Assembly: GCF_016862455.1 (NCBI RefSeq)
Contig: NZ_BOMZ01000089.1
Coordinates: 1-64,000, forward strand
DNA length: 64,000 bases
Direction of reading: 5' to 3'
Origin: Actinoplanes utahensis
Lineage (GTDB): Bacteria > Actinomycetota > Actinomycetes > Mycobacteriales > Micromonosporaceae
Shown here: in pieces, positions 1 through 6,938 of the stretch
Position numbering within the stretch: the first letter of the stretch is position 1
How the letters are laid out: each line of letters begins with the position of its first letter
Program-made: the position numbers and the translations under genes
The notes under the pieces: model-generated
What the model saw: only the letters and a program-made list of their open reading frames with translations
Told to the model about the DNA's origin: nothing
Database searches by the model: none

Positions 1-47
1 TCGCACCCCTGAAAACCAGCTAACCAACTCTCCATCAAACCCGGGGC

Positions 48-893
48 TTGACACCTGCTCAAGATCCCCAGGCTAAGCCTGTTAGCGGTAGCACCGGCGG
101 TGAAGGAGGTACCAGCGGCGGTACCCGAGGTGGCAACAACGGAGGCACTAGAGGCGGCAGTTCCGCTGTTGGCGACCACAACGTGGAGCAGCAGAGGGAG
201 GCAAGGAAGAAGGTCTTCCTCGACACATACAATGAGGACAACCTCTACTGCAAATACCGTCCTGGCGATTGCATCACATACAGGAAAGCGGTCGAAGAAC
301 TAGGCTTCGACCCGGCAAAAGCAGAAATCATGATCATCTGCGACAGTGCCGGCTGGAGTCGCACTAGCTGCATGAACAGTTTTGACTACCAATGGGACTG
401 TGGGGTGGCTGAATGTCCAGTGATCATGACTCACGCCGCAGAAATCTTCAGCTCCATCGCACTTCCTGAACTCGCCTTGTCAGGTCTAGGTCGCGGCGCG
501 ACAAACCTCTCCAAGCTAGGGGGTGGGCGAGGGCAGTTCGGGATGCATGGCGGTTTCTTTGCCGAGGAGGCGTCGAATGCAGCGGGAGGGCGGATTTTCA
601 CGTCTAGTGGTAACATAGCGCAGAAAGACTTCGACCATATTGTTGAGAATGCGGCTATGAGGGGCGATGATATCCACATTCTAAGTGGTAATCATGGCTA
701 TCCGGATGGTTTAAGGAAAGCTGATGCAAGTCTGTATGCTGACGACGTGGCGAGATATGGAACATTTCCAAATATGCATATTTACGACATGCCCTCAATG
801 TCTGAGGCGCAAATTAAGGAAGTAATGCAAAAGCCCGGCGTGATTATCGGTGGTTTCTGTAATAGCCAGGCGTGCCTCGCGCCGTATAGGTGA
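48..893 (+). CDS. Orphan polymorphic-toxin C-terminal domain protein
   Basis: A 281-codon frame with a TTG start; the same frame is closed by TAA at 21-23, so nothing is joined upstream. Residues 14-40 are a Gly/Thr/Ser-rich linker (repeated GGTRGG), then a charged helical part, then a compact C-terminal domain from about residue 180 containing GRIFTSSG, RGDDIHILSGNHG and ending GGFCNSQACL. The C-terminal block resembles, from memory, toxin tips of Rhs/WXG-type polymorphic toxins; I cannot name its activity. A small gene follows after 7 bases, as an immunity gene would. No trafficking domain or signal peptide is present, so it is either a displaced toxin cassette or the tail of a broken larger gene. 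Base composition is clearly lower in GC than the rest of the window, which fits horizontal transfer. The true start is uncertain. Confidence 0.6.
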   Translation: MTPAQDPQAKPVSGSTGGEGGTSGGTRGGNNGGTRGGSSAVGDHNVEQQREARKKVFLDTYNEDNLYCKYRPGDCITYRKAVEELGFDPAKAEIMIICDSAGWSRTSCMNSFDYQWDCGVAECPVIMTHAAEIFSSIALPELALSGLGRGATNLSKLGGGRGQFGMHGGFFAEEASNAAGGRIFTSSGNIAQKDFDHIVENAAMRGDDIHILSGNHGYPDGLRKADASLYADDVARYGTFPNMHIYDMPSMSEAQIKEVMQKPGVIIGGFCNSQACLAPYR

Positions 894-900
894 CTAGAAC

Positions 901-1098
901 ATGAAAGATAAAAGCGATCGTTCTGCTATGGTATTTCGCCCGTACAAAGGGATTATCTGGATTGGTGATCAGCCGGGGATCAGGCTCGAAATGGTCGCAA
1001 AATCTTTAGCTGACGCGGTGGCTCTCGTTATAGAGACGTACGGAGAAGGTCACATATACTCGATCTGGAATGAGGAAGACGCGGCGCGGCCTCGATAG
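901..1098 (+). CDS. Small protein, candidate immunity partner
   Basis: A 65-aa acidic/amphipathic protein starting ATG seven bases after the stop of the toxin-like gene, in the same direction. It contains no membrane segment, no cysteine and no motif I recognise; the centre (LADAVALVIETYGEGHIYSIW) looks like a helix followed by a strand. Position, size and similar low GC make an immunity protein the natural guess, but this rests only on context. A ribosome site is weak because the start lies almost on the preceding stop, which suggests translational coupling. Confidence 0.5.
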   Translation: MKDKSDRSAMVFRPYKGIIWIGDQPGIRLEMVAKSLADAVALVIETYGEGHIYSIWNEEDAARPR

Positions 1099-1155
1099 TC
1101 GAATATCGTTCGTGGTCCAGGGCTTCCCTTTGGGCCTGTCAAACGGAGAGGGTGA

Positions 1156-1317
1156 GTCGGGTCGCTTGTCCATGCTACGGGCAAGAAGCCTGAGTGCGGG
1201 GAGTGGCGTGCCTATACCGGGATGAACTGTCCAACGGGCGAGAATGGCGATCTTATCGGCGTCGTCGAAGTGGAGTACACCGCGGATGCGACCAACGCGG
1301 TTCGCCAGTGGGCTTAA
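1156..1317 (+). pseudogene. Possible 3' scrap of a protein gene
   Basis: Between the small gene and the insertion sequence, one frame is open from 1156 to a TAA at 1315-1317 and reads like coding sequence (KKPECGEWRAYTGMNCPTGE... ending NAVRQWA), but it has no usable start and is closed upstream by TGA at 1153. It may be the C-terminal remnant of a gene truncated by rearrangement. I do not recognise the family. Weak call. Confidence 0.2.
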
Positions 1318-1363
1318 CTGAGTTGCCGGCGGCGCGGAGAGCGCCTGCTCCTCGCCGGCTATA

Positions 1364-2284
1364 ATGAGGCTTTTTCATCCTGCGTAGCGGTTGGTCTCGA
1401 CGTGGTGCAGGACGAGGATGGCCTGCACGATCCCGGTCGCTTTCCGTGGGCAGCAACGCAGCTTGACCAGGATCCTCCAAGTCTTGAGCGTGGCGATCGC
1501 CCGCTCGCCGCGGGCACGGATCTTGGCGTGAGGCCGGTTGACCGCCTTCTGCCGGCGTGACAGCTTCGGCCGGAAGCGGCGCCGCTTGAACGGTGTCCGC
1601 ACGCTGCCACGGGCTCCTTGGTAGCCCTTATCGGCGAAAGTCGTGACGTTTGCACTGGTCAGCGCGTTGATGATGCCATGGCTGCGGGCAGCGGTCAGGT
1701 CATGGACCGCACCGGGCAGCGCGGCCGAGGCCCATACCAGGCGTCCGGCCGCGTCGGTGATGACCTGCACGTTCACACCGTGCCGCTTGTGCTTACCGGA
1801 GTAGTACGGCTTCTGATCAGCGACCCGGTCGATCGGGATCAACGTGCCGTCCAGGATCGCGTAAGCCAGGAGTCGGATGCGCCGCATGGCAGTGTCCAGG
1901 TCGTCGGCCGCCGCGCTGAGCAGGGCGATCGCTTCCTGGACGTAGCGCCAGGCAGTGGCGGTGCCGATGTCGAAGCCGGCGGCGAGGCGGGTGTAGGTGT
2001 CGCCGTTGCGCAGGTGGGCCAGGGCGAGTAGGGCCTGGCGGCCTGGCGTCAGTCGCCTCCACCGGGATTTGCGCTGCTGGCGGTGTGCGCGGATGCGGCC
2101 GGCGAGGTGGTTCAGGGTCCGGCTGGACAACGAGATCGTGGACGGGTAAGACAGCATGGCGAGGCTCCCGGTCGGGGCATCGGGTTTTGGTCGATTTGCT
2201 GTCCTACCTGGAGCCTCGCCGTCATCGATCACCGACCCCCAGCGACCGGGACTGACCTGCGAGATCAGGTTGGAAAAGGCTCAA
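1364..2284 (-). mobile_element. IS5-type insertion sequence, about 0.92 kb
   Basis: Carries one DDE transposase gene and is bounded by imperfect terminal inverted repeats of 14 bases: 1364-1377 (atgaggctttttca) and, on the other strand, 2284-2271 (ttgagccttttcca), matching at 11 of 14 positions. No target-site duplication could be recognised with confidence. Size and single gene agree with IS5-family elements. The ends are my reading and could be off by a few bases. Confidence 0.65.
1375..2157 (-). CDS. IS5-family DDE transposase
   Basis: About 260 aa from the ATG at 2157; a longer in-frame extension up to 2232 exists but begins inside the terminal region and looks non-coding. The N-terminal third is a helix-turn-helix of the HTH_Tnp_4 type (residues about 35-85), followed by a DDE_Tnp_4-like catalytic domain: first Asp in LDGTLIPID, second Asp in FADKGYQGA, and the Glu in RARGERAIATLKTWRIL. 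The basic block FKRRRFRPKLSRRQKAVNRPHAKIRARGE precedes the Glu as is usual. The frame appears intact, so the element may be active. Its stop lies at the very edge of the left inverted repeat. Confidence 0.88.
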   Translation of the reverse strand: MLSYPSTISLSSRTLNHLAGRIRAHRQQRKSRWRRLTPGRQALLALAHLRNGDTYTRLAAGFDIGTATAWRYVQEAIALLSAAADDLDTAMRRIRLLAYAILDGTLIPIDRVADQKPYYSGKHKRHGVNVQVITDAAGRLVWASAALPGAVHDLTAARSHGIINALTSANVTTFADKGYQGARGSVRTPFKRRRFRPKLSRRQKAVNRPHAKIRARGERAIATLKTWRILVKLRCCPRKATGIVQAILVLHHVETNRYAG

Positions 2285-2815
2285 TGTTCGTCCTGCTAGA
2301 GGCCGTCCTCAGCAATGGTGGGGAGCATCGCCACGATGGAATCGGGCTGTTTGGGGTGGGCGGGGCGGCGCTGCTCCCAAAATCGGCGATCGGGCAGGGA
2401 GCAGGCGGGGTTAAAATCAGCAGCGTCGAACAGCGCTGAACGGCGTTCAGAAGCGTCGGGTAACGGCGACTGAGCAGGCCAAATCTGCGTTTTTCTGGTC
2501 AGCGGCTTGATCGGACTACGTTCACACAGGAGTGGTCCTCGGGCGAGCGTTTCGGCAGGGCGGACTGCTGCAGCGTGGTACGACAGCCTGGCCGAGGTGG
2601 GGCCAGTGGGGGTGGCAGGAGAGCGTAATCAACGTTATCCAGACCGGACAGCAACAGCATGTGGGCGCCCCGGGTGGCAGCAGTCCCCCTTTTACCCCCC
2701 GAAAACCCCGGCTTGTAGTCCACAATTGGTGATAAGCGGTGATCGCCGATGCGCGGCGTTTGTGCAGTTCATTTCCAGTTTGCGACAACCGATGACAACC
2801 TCAGTCCGGTCGCGG
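2285..2815. other. Intergenic stretch without a convincing gene
   Basis: About 530 bases between the insertion sequence and the tRNA fragment. Frames here lack coding character. It holds a perfect short palindrome (CTGAAC-GGC-GTTCAG, 2436-2450) and, just before the tRNA fragment, a direct repeat of gacaacc (about 2784-2801), which could be recombinase arm sites. Nothing else is supportable. Confidence 0.4.
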
Positions 2816-2857
2816 TTTTTAACAAGGGGTCGCAGGTTCAAATCCTGTCAGACCGAC
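2816..2857 (+). other. tRNA 3' half: probable integration (att) site
   Basis: The sequence reads as a tRNA from the anticodon loop to the acceptor end: a 7-base loop tttttaa (2816-2822), 3' anticodon strand caagg, variable ggtc, T-stem gcagg / cctgt around the loop ttcaaat (2837-2843), and acceptor strand cagaccg plus discriminator a. No D-arm or 5' half lies upstream. Read this way the anticodon would be UUU (Lys), which is an inference. Tyrosine-recombinase elements often use exactly this tRNA segment as attB core, so this is most likely an attL or attR copy, with the intact tRNA at the other end of the element. No integrase is in the window. Confidence 0.6.
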
Positions 2858-2860
2858 TTA

Positions 2861-2889
2861 ACAAAAGGCCAGCGTAGCTGGCCTTTTGT
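2861..2889 (+). terminator. Perfect 13-bp hairpin after the tRNA fragment
   Basis: ACAAAAGGCCAGC - gta - GCTGGCCTTTTGT forms a perfect stem with an A-rich foot and T-rich tail, an intrinsic terminator typical downstream of a tRNA. It begins four bases after the tRNA 3' end, which supports the idea that the whole tRNA-plus-terminator end was duplicated on integration. Confidence 0.8.
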
Positions 2890-3610
2890 ATTTGTCGACA
2901 TTGATGCGCCCGCGATGGCGCGAGACGCTTTTTGCACGTACGCGCGTACGGTTTGCGCCGGGATTCCGGATGATCTTCTTGGCCTGCTCGCGCTTGGCAG
3001 TCTTCAAGTTCTCCGTTGGAATCGATCTCTCTTCCTGAAACCTTGGCTAGCAGGGCGTTCATGGTCTGGGTGGTCGGATCGCGACACGACGCGCTTCCGT
3101 GTCGGCGATGCCGAGCCTCGATCCGACGATCCCTCCCATGCGGATGATCACGACGCTTCGATGACGCGAACGCTCGTACGGTGAAATCTGTCTGGGCGGT
3201 CGGACCGTTCGGGGCCGGTGACCCGGCAGGCAGTGGTCCGTCGCCTGCGACCGGGTGGTACGCCGGTGCGCAACCGGTGACATCCCGCCCGAGGTGCCGC
3301 TGCCCGTGGCGGAGGTCGTCGCCAGGCACGCGCCCGCCGCCGCCCGGATGAACGAGTTCTGCTGGCGCTTGTTCGACGGTGATCTTTACGCCGAGCATCC
3401 CGGCCATGGGGATGCGGACTAGATTCCCTACTGCTGACGCGGATCGGGTGGAAGACGGGTCCCGCGGCCGCAGCTGGTCCGCTACGGCATCGCCTCAGGG
3501 GTCGGGTCGGTTGCGTCCGTGAGTCTTCCGGGTCCTGCGACCCCCATCGACAGCTGCTCCTATATGGACATTAGGATGATCGATATGTTCCAGACAACGG
3601 GGGAGGAATA
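2890..3610. other. Intergenic stretch with a possible gene scrap
   Basis: About 720 bases with no supportable full gene. One plus-strand frame (about 3227-3420) reads plausibly at its end (EVPLPVAEVVARHAP ... FDGDLYAEHPGHGDAD then TAG) but lacks a start and a recognisable family; it may be a decayed gene. A weak promoter-like pair for the next gene (TCGACA 3547-3552, TAGGAT 3572-3577, spacer too long at 19) is the only regulatory signal seen. Confidence 0.3.
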
Positions 3611-3928
3611 GTGAAGAAGATCAAGGCTGCCGCGGCGGCTCTGGCCGTCGCCGGTGCGACCGCCGTGTCGCTCGTCACCGTTACCGGACCGGCGCAGGCT
3701 GCGGGCTGCGTGGGTGAGGTTGTCAGCTGGACGAAGGGCGTCGCGCACTCCAGCTGCAAGGCCGGCTCCGGCTACGTCCGTAGCAAGATCCAGTGCATGG
3801 ACCCGAGCGGCATGGTCTACTACAAGTACGGCACTTACACCTACAGCCACTACATTGATGGCGGCTTCGACACCGCCAGCTGTAACGGCAACGGCTCGAT
3901 CCTGAAGAAGTGGGCCCAGGTCCGGTAA
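3611..3928 (+). CDS. Small secreted cysteine-containing protein
   Basis: 105 aa from a GTG start behind a strong ribosome site (gggggagga, six bases upstream). A Sec signal peptide (MKKIK, hydrophobic Ala/Val core, TGPAQA cut site near residue 31) leads a mature part of about 74 aa with four cysteines, enough for two disulfides, and many Tyr/Gly residues. I do not recognise the family; small secreted proteins of this design are common in actinomycetes and may be inhibitors or wall-associated peptides. The gene stands alone with its own terminator. Confidence 0.8.
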   Translation: MKKIKAAAAALAVAGATAVSLVTVTGPAQAAGCVGEVVSWTKGVAHSSCKAGSGYVRSKIQCMDPSGMVYYKYGTYTYSHYIDGGFDTASCNGNGSILKKWAQVR

Positions 3929-3943
3929 GCAGTGCGCTGAATC

Positions 3944-3983
3944 GCTACGGCGCGCCGACACCGAGTTCTGGGCGCGCCGTAGC
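3944..3983 (+). terminator. GC-rich hairpin terminator
   Basis: Perfect 13-bp stem gctacggcgcgcc / ggcgcgccgtagc with a 14-base loop, starting 16 bases after the secreted-protein stop. There is no U-tract, as is usual for actinomycete terminators. Confidence 0.65.
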
Positions 3984-4054
3984 TTGCGTTCCACCGCGAG
4001 TGGACAGTCAACCGCCGTGCGGCCGACGGCGCGGTAGCGGCTCGCCGTAATTCA

Positions 4055-4867
4055 TCAATGCGGTTCGGAGGCCGCCGGGGCGTCCAGGTAGTGGTCCCGC
4101 TCCGCCAGCAGATAGGGGCGCAGGCGGGGATCCTCGGTATCGGTCGCGAGAGCGTACAGCGCCTCGGAGACCAACCAGGGGTCGGACGACTCGGGCGGTG
4201 ACTTCAGAAGGTCGAGCAGCGGCTGCGTCACCCGTTCGTCACCGCGGCGGGCCAACCCGTTCACCGCCTCGACGCGAGTCGCGAGGTCGTCGTCGTGTAG
4301 CCGGGTGGCCAGCGCGTCGCGCAACCGGGGAAAGTCCTCGTCGGCCTGGCGTGCGAGGCCGAACGTGGCCCAGTCGCGCACCTGTGGGTCCTTGTCGGCG
4401 GACAGCGTGATGAGGGTGTCGAGAGCTGCCGGTTCCGGGCGGTGAAGTAGAGCGAACGCGACGCCGTACCGAACCCCGGCATCGGAGTGGGCGCGCAGGC
4501 TGATCAGGGGTGCGAGGCTACGCTCGTCGCCGATGTGCCCGAAACCGATGGTGATCGAGTGGAGCACATCCGGATCGGGCTCGTCCCGCACCATGGTCAG
4601 GAGAAGCGCTAGAGCGCCGTCGCGGAACGGACCGGCGGCCGCAGCCCGGCCGGGTGCCGCCCCGAGTTGGCTGAGCACGTCGGCGGCCAATTTGCGGCGT
4701 GCGGGTTCGGGGTGCTCGGACAACCGGGCGGCGACCTCGAGAGCCTGCTGCCCGCCGTGGACGTGCAGGTGCCAGACGATCTCCGAGCGACGATCCTCGT
4801 CGCCGGCCCGAAGAGCCTCGTCGAAGGCTTCCCGCACGCTGGGTTCAGGCGTCGGCATGCCCGTCAT
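4055..4867 (-). CDS. HEAT-repeat protein
   Basis: About 270 aa from the ATG at 4867 (MTGMPTPEP); the longer frame to 4978 adds a Cys/Arg-rich stretch that does not look coding. The protein is a series of two-helix HEAT or PBS-lyase-like repeats, visible as regularly spaced D-x-x-V/R-x-x-A/G signatures (DPDVLHSITIGFGHIGDE, DAGVRYGVAFALLHR, DPQVRDWATFGLARQ, DLATRVEAVNGLARRGDE). Such proteins are scaffolds; no enzyme motif or signal peptide is present, so it is probably cytosolic. It is not obviously linked to its neighbours. Confidence 0.82.
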   Translation of the reverse strand: MTGMPTPEPSVREAFDEALRAGDEDRRSEIVWHLHVHGGQQALEVAARLSEHPEPARRKLAADVLSQLGAAPGRAAAAGPFRDGALALLLTMVRDEPDPDVLHSITIGFGHIGDERSLAPLISLRAHSDAGVRYGVAFALLHRPEPAALDTLITLSADKDPQVRDWATFGLARQADEDFPRLRDALATRLHDDDLATRVEAVNGLARRGDERVTQPLLDLLKSPPESSDPWLVSEALYALATDTEDPRLRPYLLAERDHYLDAPAASEPH

Positions 4868-5005
4868 CGTGTCCGGCTTGGACCGGAACGGGCAACCGGT
4901 CTCGCACCGGCAACCCGTGAAAGCAGTCCGTTCAAGGTGCGCCCGGGGATCCGGGGAAACCTCAACAGGTATCCACACCAGAAAAGTCGAGGGATCTCGG
5001 CACCC

Positions 5006-5041
5006 GTCAAGCCCAAGAAACGGCCTTCTTGGGCTTGACGT
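5006..5041 (-). terminator. Strong 15-bp hairpin terminator
   Basis: cgtcaagcccaagaa / ttcttgggcttgacg is a perfect 15-bp stem with a six-base loop (acggcc), lying about 40 bases past the stop of the minus-strand secreted-protein gene, whose transcript it should end. Confidence 0.8.
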
Positions 5042-5081
5042 GAAACGCGCCTGAACGGCCGAGCCGAGGCTACTATTCGGG

Positions 5082-5399
5082 TCAGACGCAGGTTGCCCCG
5101 TACGACCTCAGAGTCGTACCTACGGCAACGGCCCAGCTGCTTACGGCTCGCTTTCCGGTGTAAGCCGTTGCTGCCGTCCTCTTGGCGGTGACCGGGAGTT
5201 CGTAGCGCACGCCGCCGTTCACCCAAGCGAACACCCAAGCTGTCGAGCTGGACGCCTGGCCAGTGATCTTGACCTGCTGAGAAGGCCCACAGGTCACTGC
5301 GCCACCGCTTCCGGTGGCCGCCAGGGCGGGAGCAGCGAATCCTCCAGCGCCGACCAATAGTCCGGCTGCCATCGAAAATGACAACATCTTTTTGCGCAC
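5082..5399 (-). CDS. Small secreted protein with one cysteine pair
   Basis: 105 aa from GTG at 5399 preceded by GAGGAG. It has a signal peptide (MRKKM, hydrophobic core, APALA cut site near residue 28) and a mature part of about 77 aa with two cysteines (VTCGPSQQ near the mature N-terminus and GATCV at the end) that would tie the two ends together. Composition (alternating Thr/Val/Ala/Ser) suggests a small beta-sandwich. Family not recognised. It is the same length as the other small secreted protein of this region but not visibly related to it. Confidence 0.78.
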   Translation of the reverse strand: MRKKMLSFSMAAGLLVGAGGFAAPALAATGSGGAVTCGPSQQVKITGQASSSTAWVFAWVNGGVRYELPVTAKRTAATAYTGKRAVSSWAVAVGTTLRSYGATCV

Positions 5400-5639
5400 G
5401 GAAACTCCTCGCTAACTGAGGCAGAATTGAAGCTTGAACCGCCTTGAATCACGAAAACGCTTTTGAAAGTTACATCTTTCGTTGGATCTGGGCAATGCGC
5501 TCGCGCCGTTGTGATGTTGCACACGCCACATTGGACTGTCGCATGCGAACTTCATGGATTGTTCATCACTGCGAAATAGGTAGTTGGGTGGACCTTGAGG
5601 AATGCACCGCACCGGGGAAAACGAACACCTGATTAGGCT
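5400..5639. promoter_or_regulatory. AT-richer upstream region of the secreted-protein gene
   Basis: This 240-base gap is markedly poorer in GC than its surroundings and most likely carries the promoter of the minus-strand secreted-protein gene. I could not fix -35 and -10 boxes. Short frames within it have no coding character. Confidence 0.35.
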
Positions 5640-5935
5640 TGTCCGAGAATCACCGCGTGACTGCTGTCCGGCGTCCCTGGCGAGACCTGGACCGGCACCT
5701 GACGAACCCCCGCGTCCCCGTGAAGGCCGTCACGGCGGCCGGTCGCCCGCGTTCGATTCTGATGCCGACAAGTCGGCGCCATCAGGCCGAACGCGGCTTC
5801 AACCGGCGCCAGCGCGGCGCGGATGGCCACCCGCTACGACAAGCTGTGGGCGCTCCCTTTCAAGCCACCCTCGACCTCGTCGAACTGCTCGACCGGCTCC
5901 ACGCCGTACCCGACGGCTTTGATCCAAGAGGAAGA
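5640..5935 (+). pseudogene. Decayed IS5-family transposase
   Basis: Three short frames carry successive parts of the conserved end of an IS5-type transposase: GGRSPAFDSDADK from 5734 (compare GGRPPAFDxxxYK), then AERGFNRRQRG in a second frame (compare VVERxFNRLKQWRG), then MATRYDKL in a third (compare GxATRYDKLA), followed by a hydrophobic tail QATLDLVELLDRL. The motif order is correct but at least two frameshifts separate them, and the N-terminal half is missing. It is unrelated in sequence group to the intact element at 1364-2284. Confidence 0.65.
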
Positions 5936-5966
5936 AACCAGCCGCGGTGTACGTTCGCGAAGTCGA

Positions 5967-6938
5967 TCAGGCGGCCTGAACGCCCGCCTTCGGGGAGCTG
6001 TCGGTCGACCCGGTGGCGGGCTGCGTCCGCCACCACGCCACCGTTTCCCCCAGGGCGGCGTGTAGGTCCACCGGGGGCAGGCCGGGGAACAACGCCCGGA
6101 GCGCCGATCCGTCGCCGGAGGAGTGGCGGATATCGCCGGCCCGTGCCGGCAGGAATTCCCGGCGCAGCCGACGCTGGAGGATCCCCTCCAGAATGTCCGC
6201 CAATTCCAGCAGACTGGTACGCGTGCCGTGCGCTACATCGATGGGTGCTGGTGAGGTGACTCGGTCCTCCACCGCGTCGGCGAGGATGCTCGCGACCGTA
6301 TCGACCGGGATGAAATCGCGAGTCTGTACTCCGTCCCCGTGGATCAGCAGCGGCTGCCCGAATACGGCGGCGGCTGCGAAGGCGGGGACGACTGCGGCGT
6401 AGGCGTCTCCCGGCCACTGACGCGGGCCGAAGACGTTGAAGAACCGCAGGGGAAGGGTGGGCAGACCGTAGCTCTCCTGCCAACTGGTGGCGTAGGTCTC
6501 GGTGGTGAGCTTGCTCGCGGCGTACGGGGTGAGCGGGCGTGGAGGGGAGAACGGCGCCCCGACCGTGCCCGAGGCGTTGCCGTACACCGCGGCGGAGGAG
6601 GCGACGACCACGTGAGCATTGGGTACCCGGGCCGCCTCCAGGACATTGAGCGTTCCGGTGACATTGACATCATGCGTCCGGACCGGCGACTTGATCGACT
6701 CCGGCACGGACGCGACGGCAGCCAGATGCACGATGGCATCGACATCCCGTGCGACCCGGTCGACGGTCGTGGTGTCGGTGACGCTGCCGGCCACCACCTC
6801 GACCCGGAGGTTCACCAGGTTGCGCCAGCGACCGGTGCTGAAGTCGTCCAGTACCCGGACGTCGATGCCGCGGCCGGTCAGCTTCGCGCAGAGATGCGAT
6901 CCGATGAAACCGGCACCGCCAGTGACAAGGACCTTCAC
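5967..6938 (-). CDS. NAD-dependent sugar epimerase (PelX/GalE-like)
   Basis: 323 aa, short-chain dehydrogenase (extended) fold. The dinucleotide-binding motif VTGGAGFIGSHL is at residues 5-16, the acidic pocket DDFSTG follows, and the catalytic Tyr-Lys pair is in PYAASK near residue 143. Family members interconvert C4 epimers of UDP-hexoses; PelX of Pel loci is a UDP-GlcNAc C4-epimerase that supplies GalNAc, and the position directly after the PelF-like gene supports that role here. The GTG start abuts the TAG of the preceding gene with no gap, so translation is probably coupled. The last 15-20 residues are an unconserved tail. Confidence 0.88.
   Translation of the reverse strand: MKVLVTGGAGFIGSHLCAKLTGRGIDVRVLDDFSTGRWRNLVNLRVEVVAGSVTDTTTVDRVARDVDAIVHLAAVASVPESIKSPVRTHDVNVTGTLNVLEAARVPNAHVVVASSAAVYGNASGTVGAPFSPPRPLTPYAASKLTTETYATSWQESYGLPTLPLRFFNVFGPRQWPGDAYAAVVPAFAAAAVFGQPLLIHGDGVQTRDFIPVDTVASILADAVEDRVTSPAPIDVAHGTRTSLLELADILEGILQRRLRREFLPARAGDIRHSSGDGSALRALFPGLPPVDLHAALGETVAWWRTQPATGSTDSSPKAGVQAA

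Noticed and set aside
48..893. Intact full-length Rhs or LXG toxin
   Set aside because: Too short, no repeat or secretion domain, and the frame is closed upstream by TAA at 21-23.
2816..2857. Complete tRNA gene
   Set aside because: No D-arm or 5' acceptor strand exists upstream; only the 3' half is present.
2838..3407. 189-codon minus-strand frame over the tRNA fragment and terminator
   Set aside because: It runs through the tRNA T-arm and hairpin, is rich in Arg/His/Pro without motifs, and has no ribosome site.
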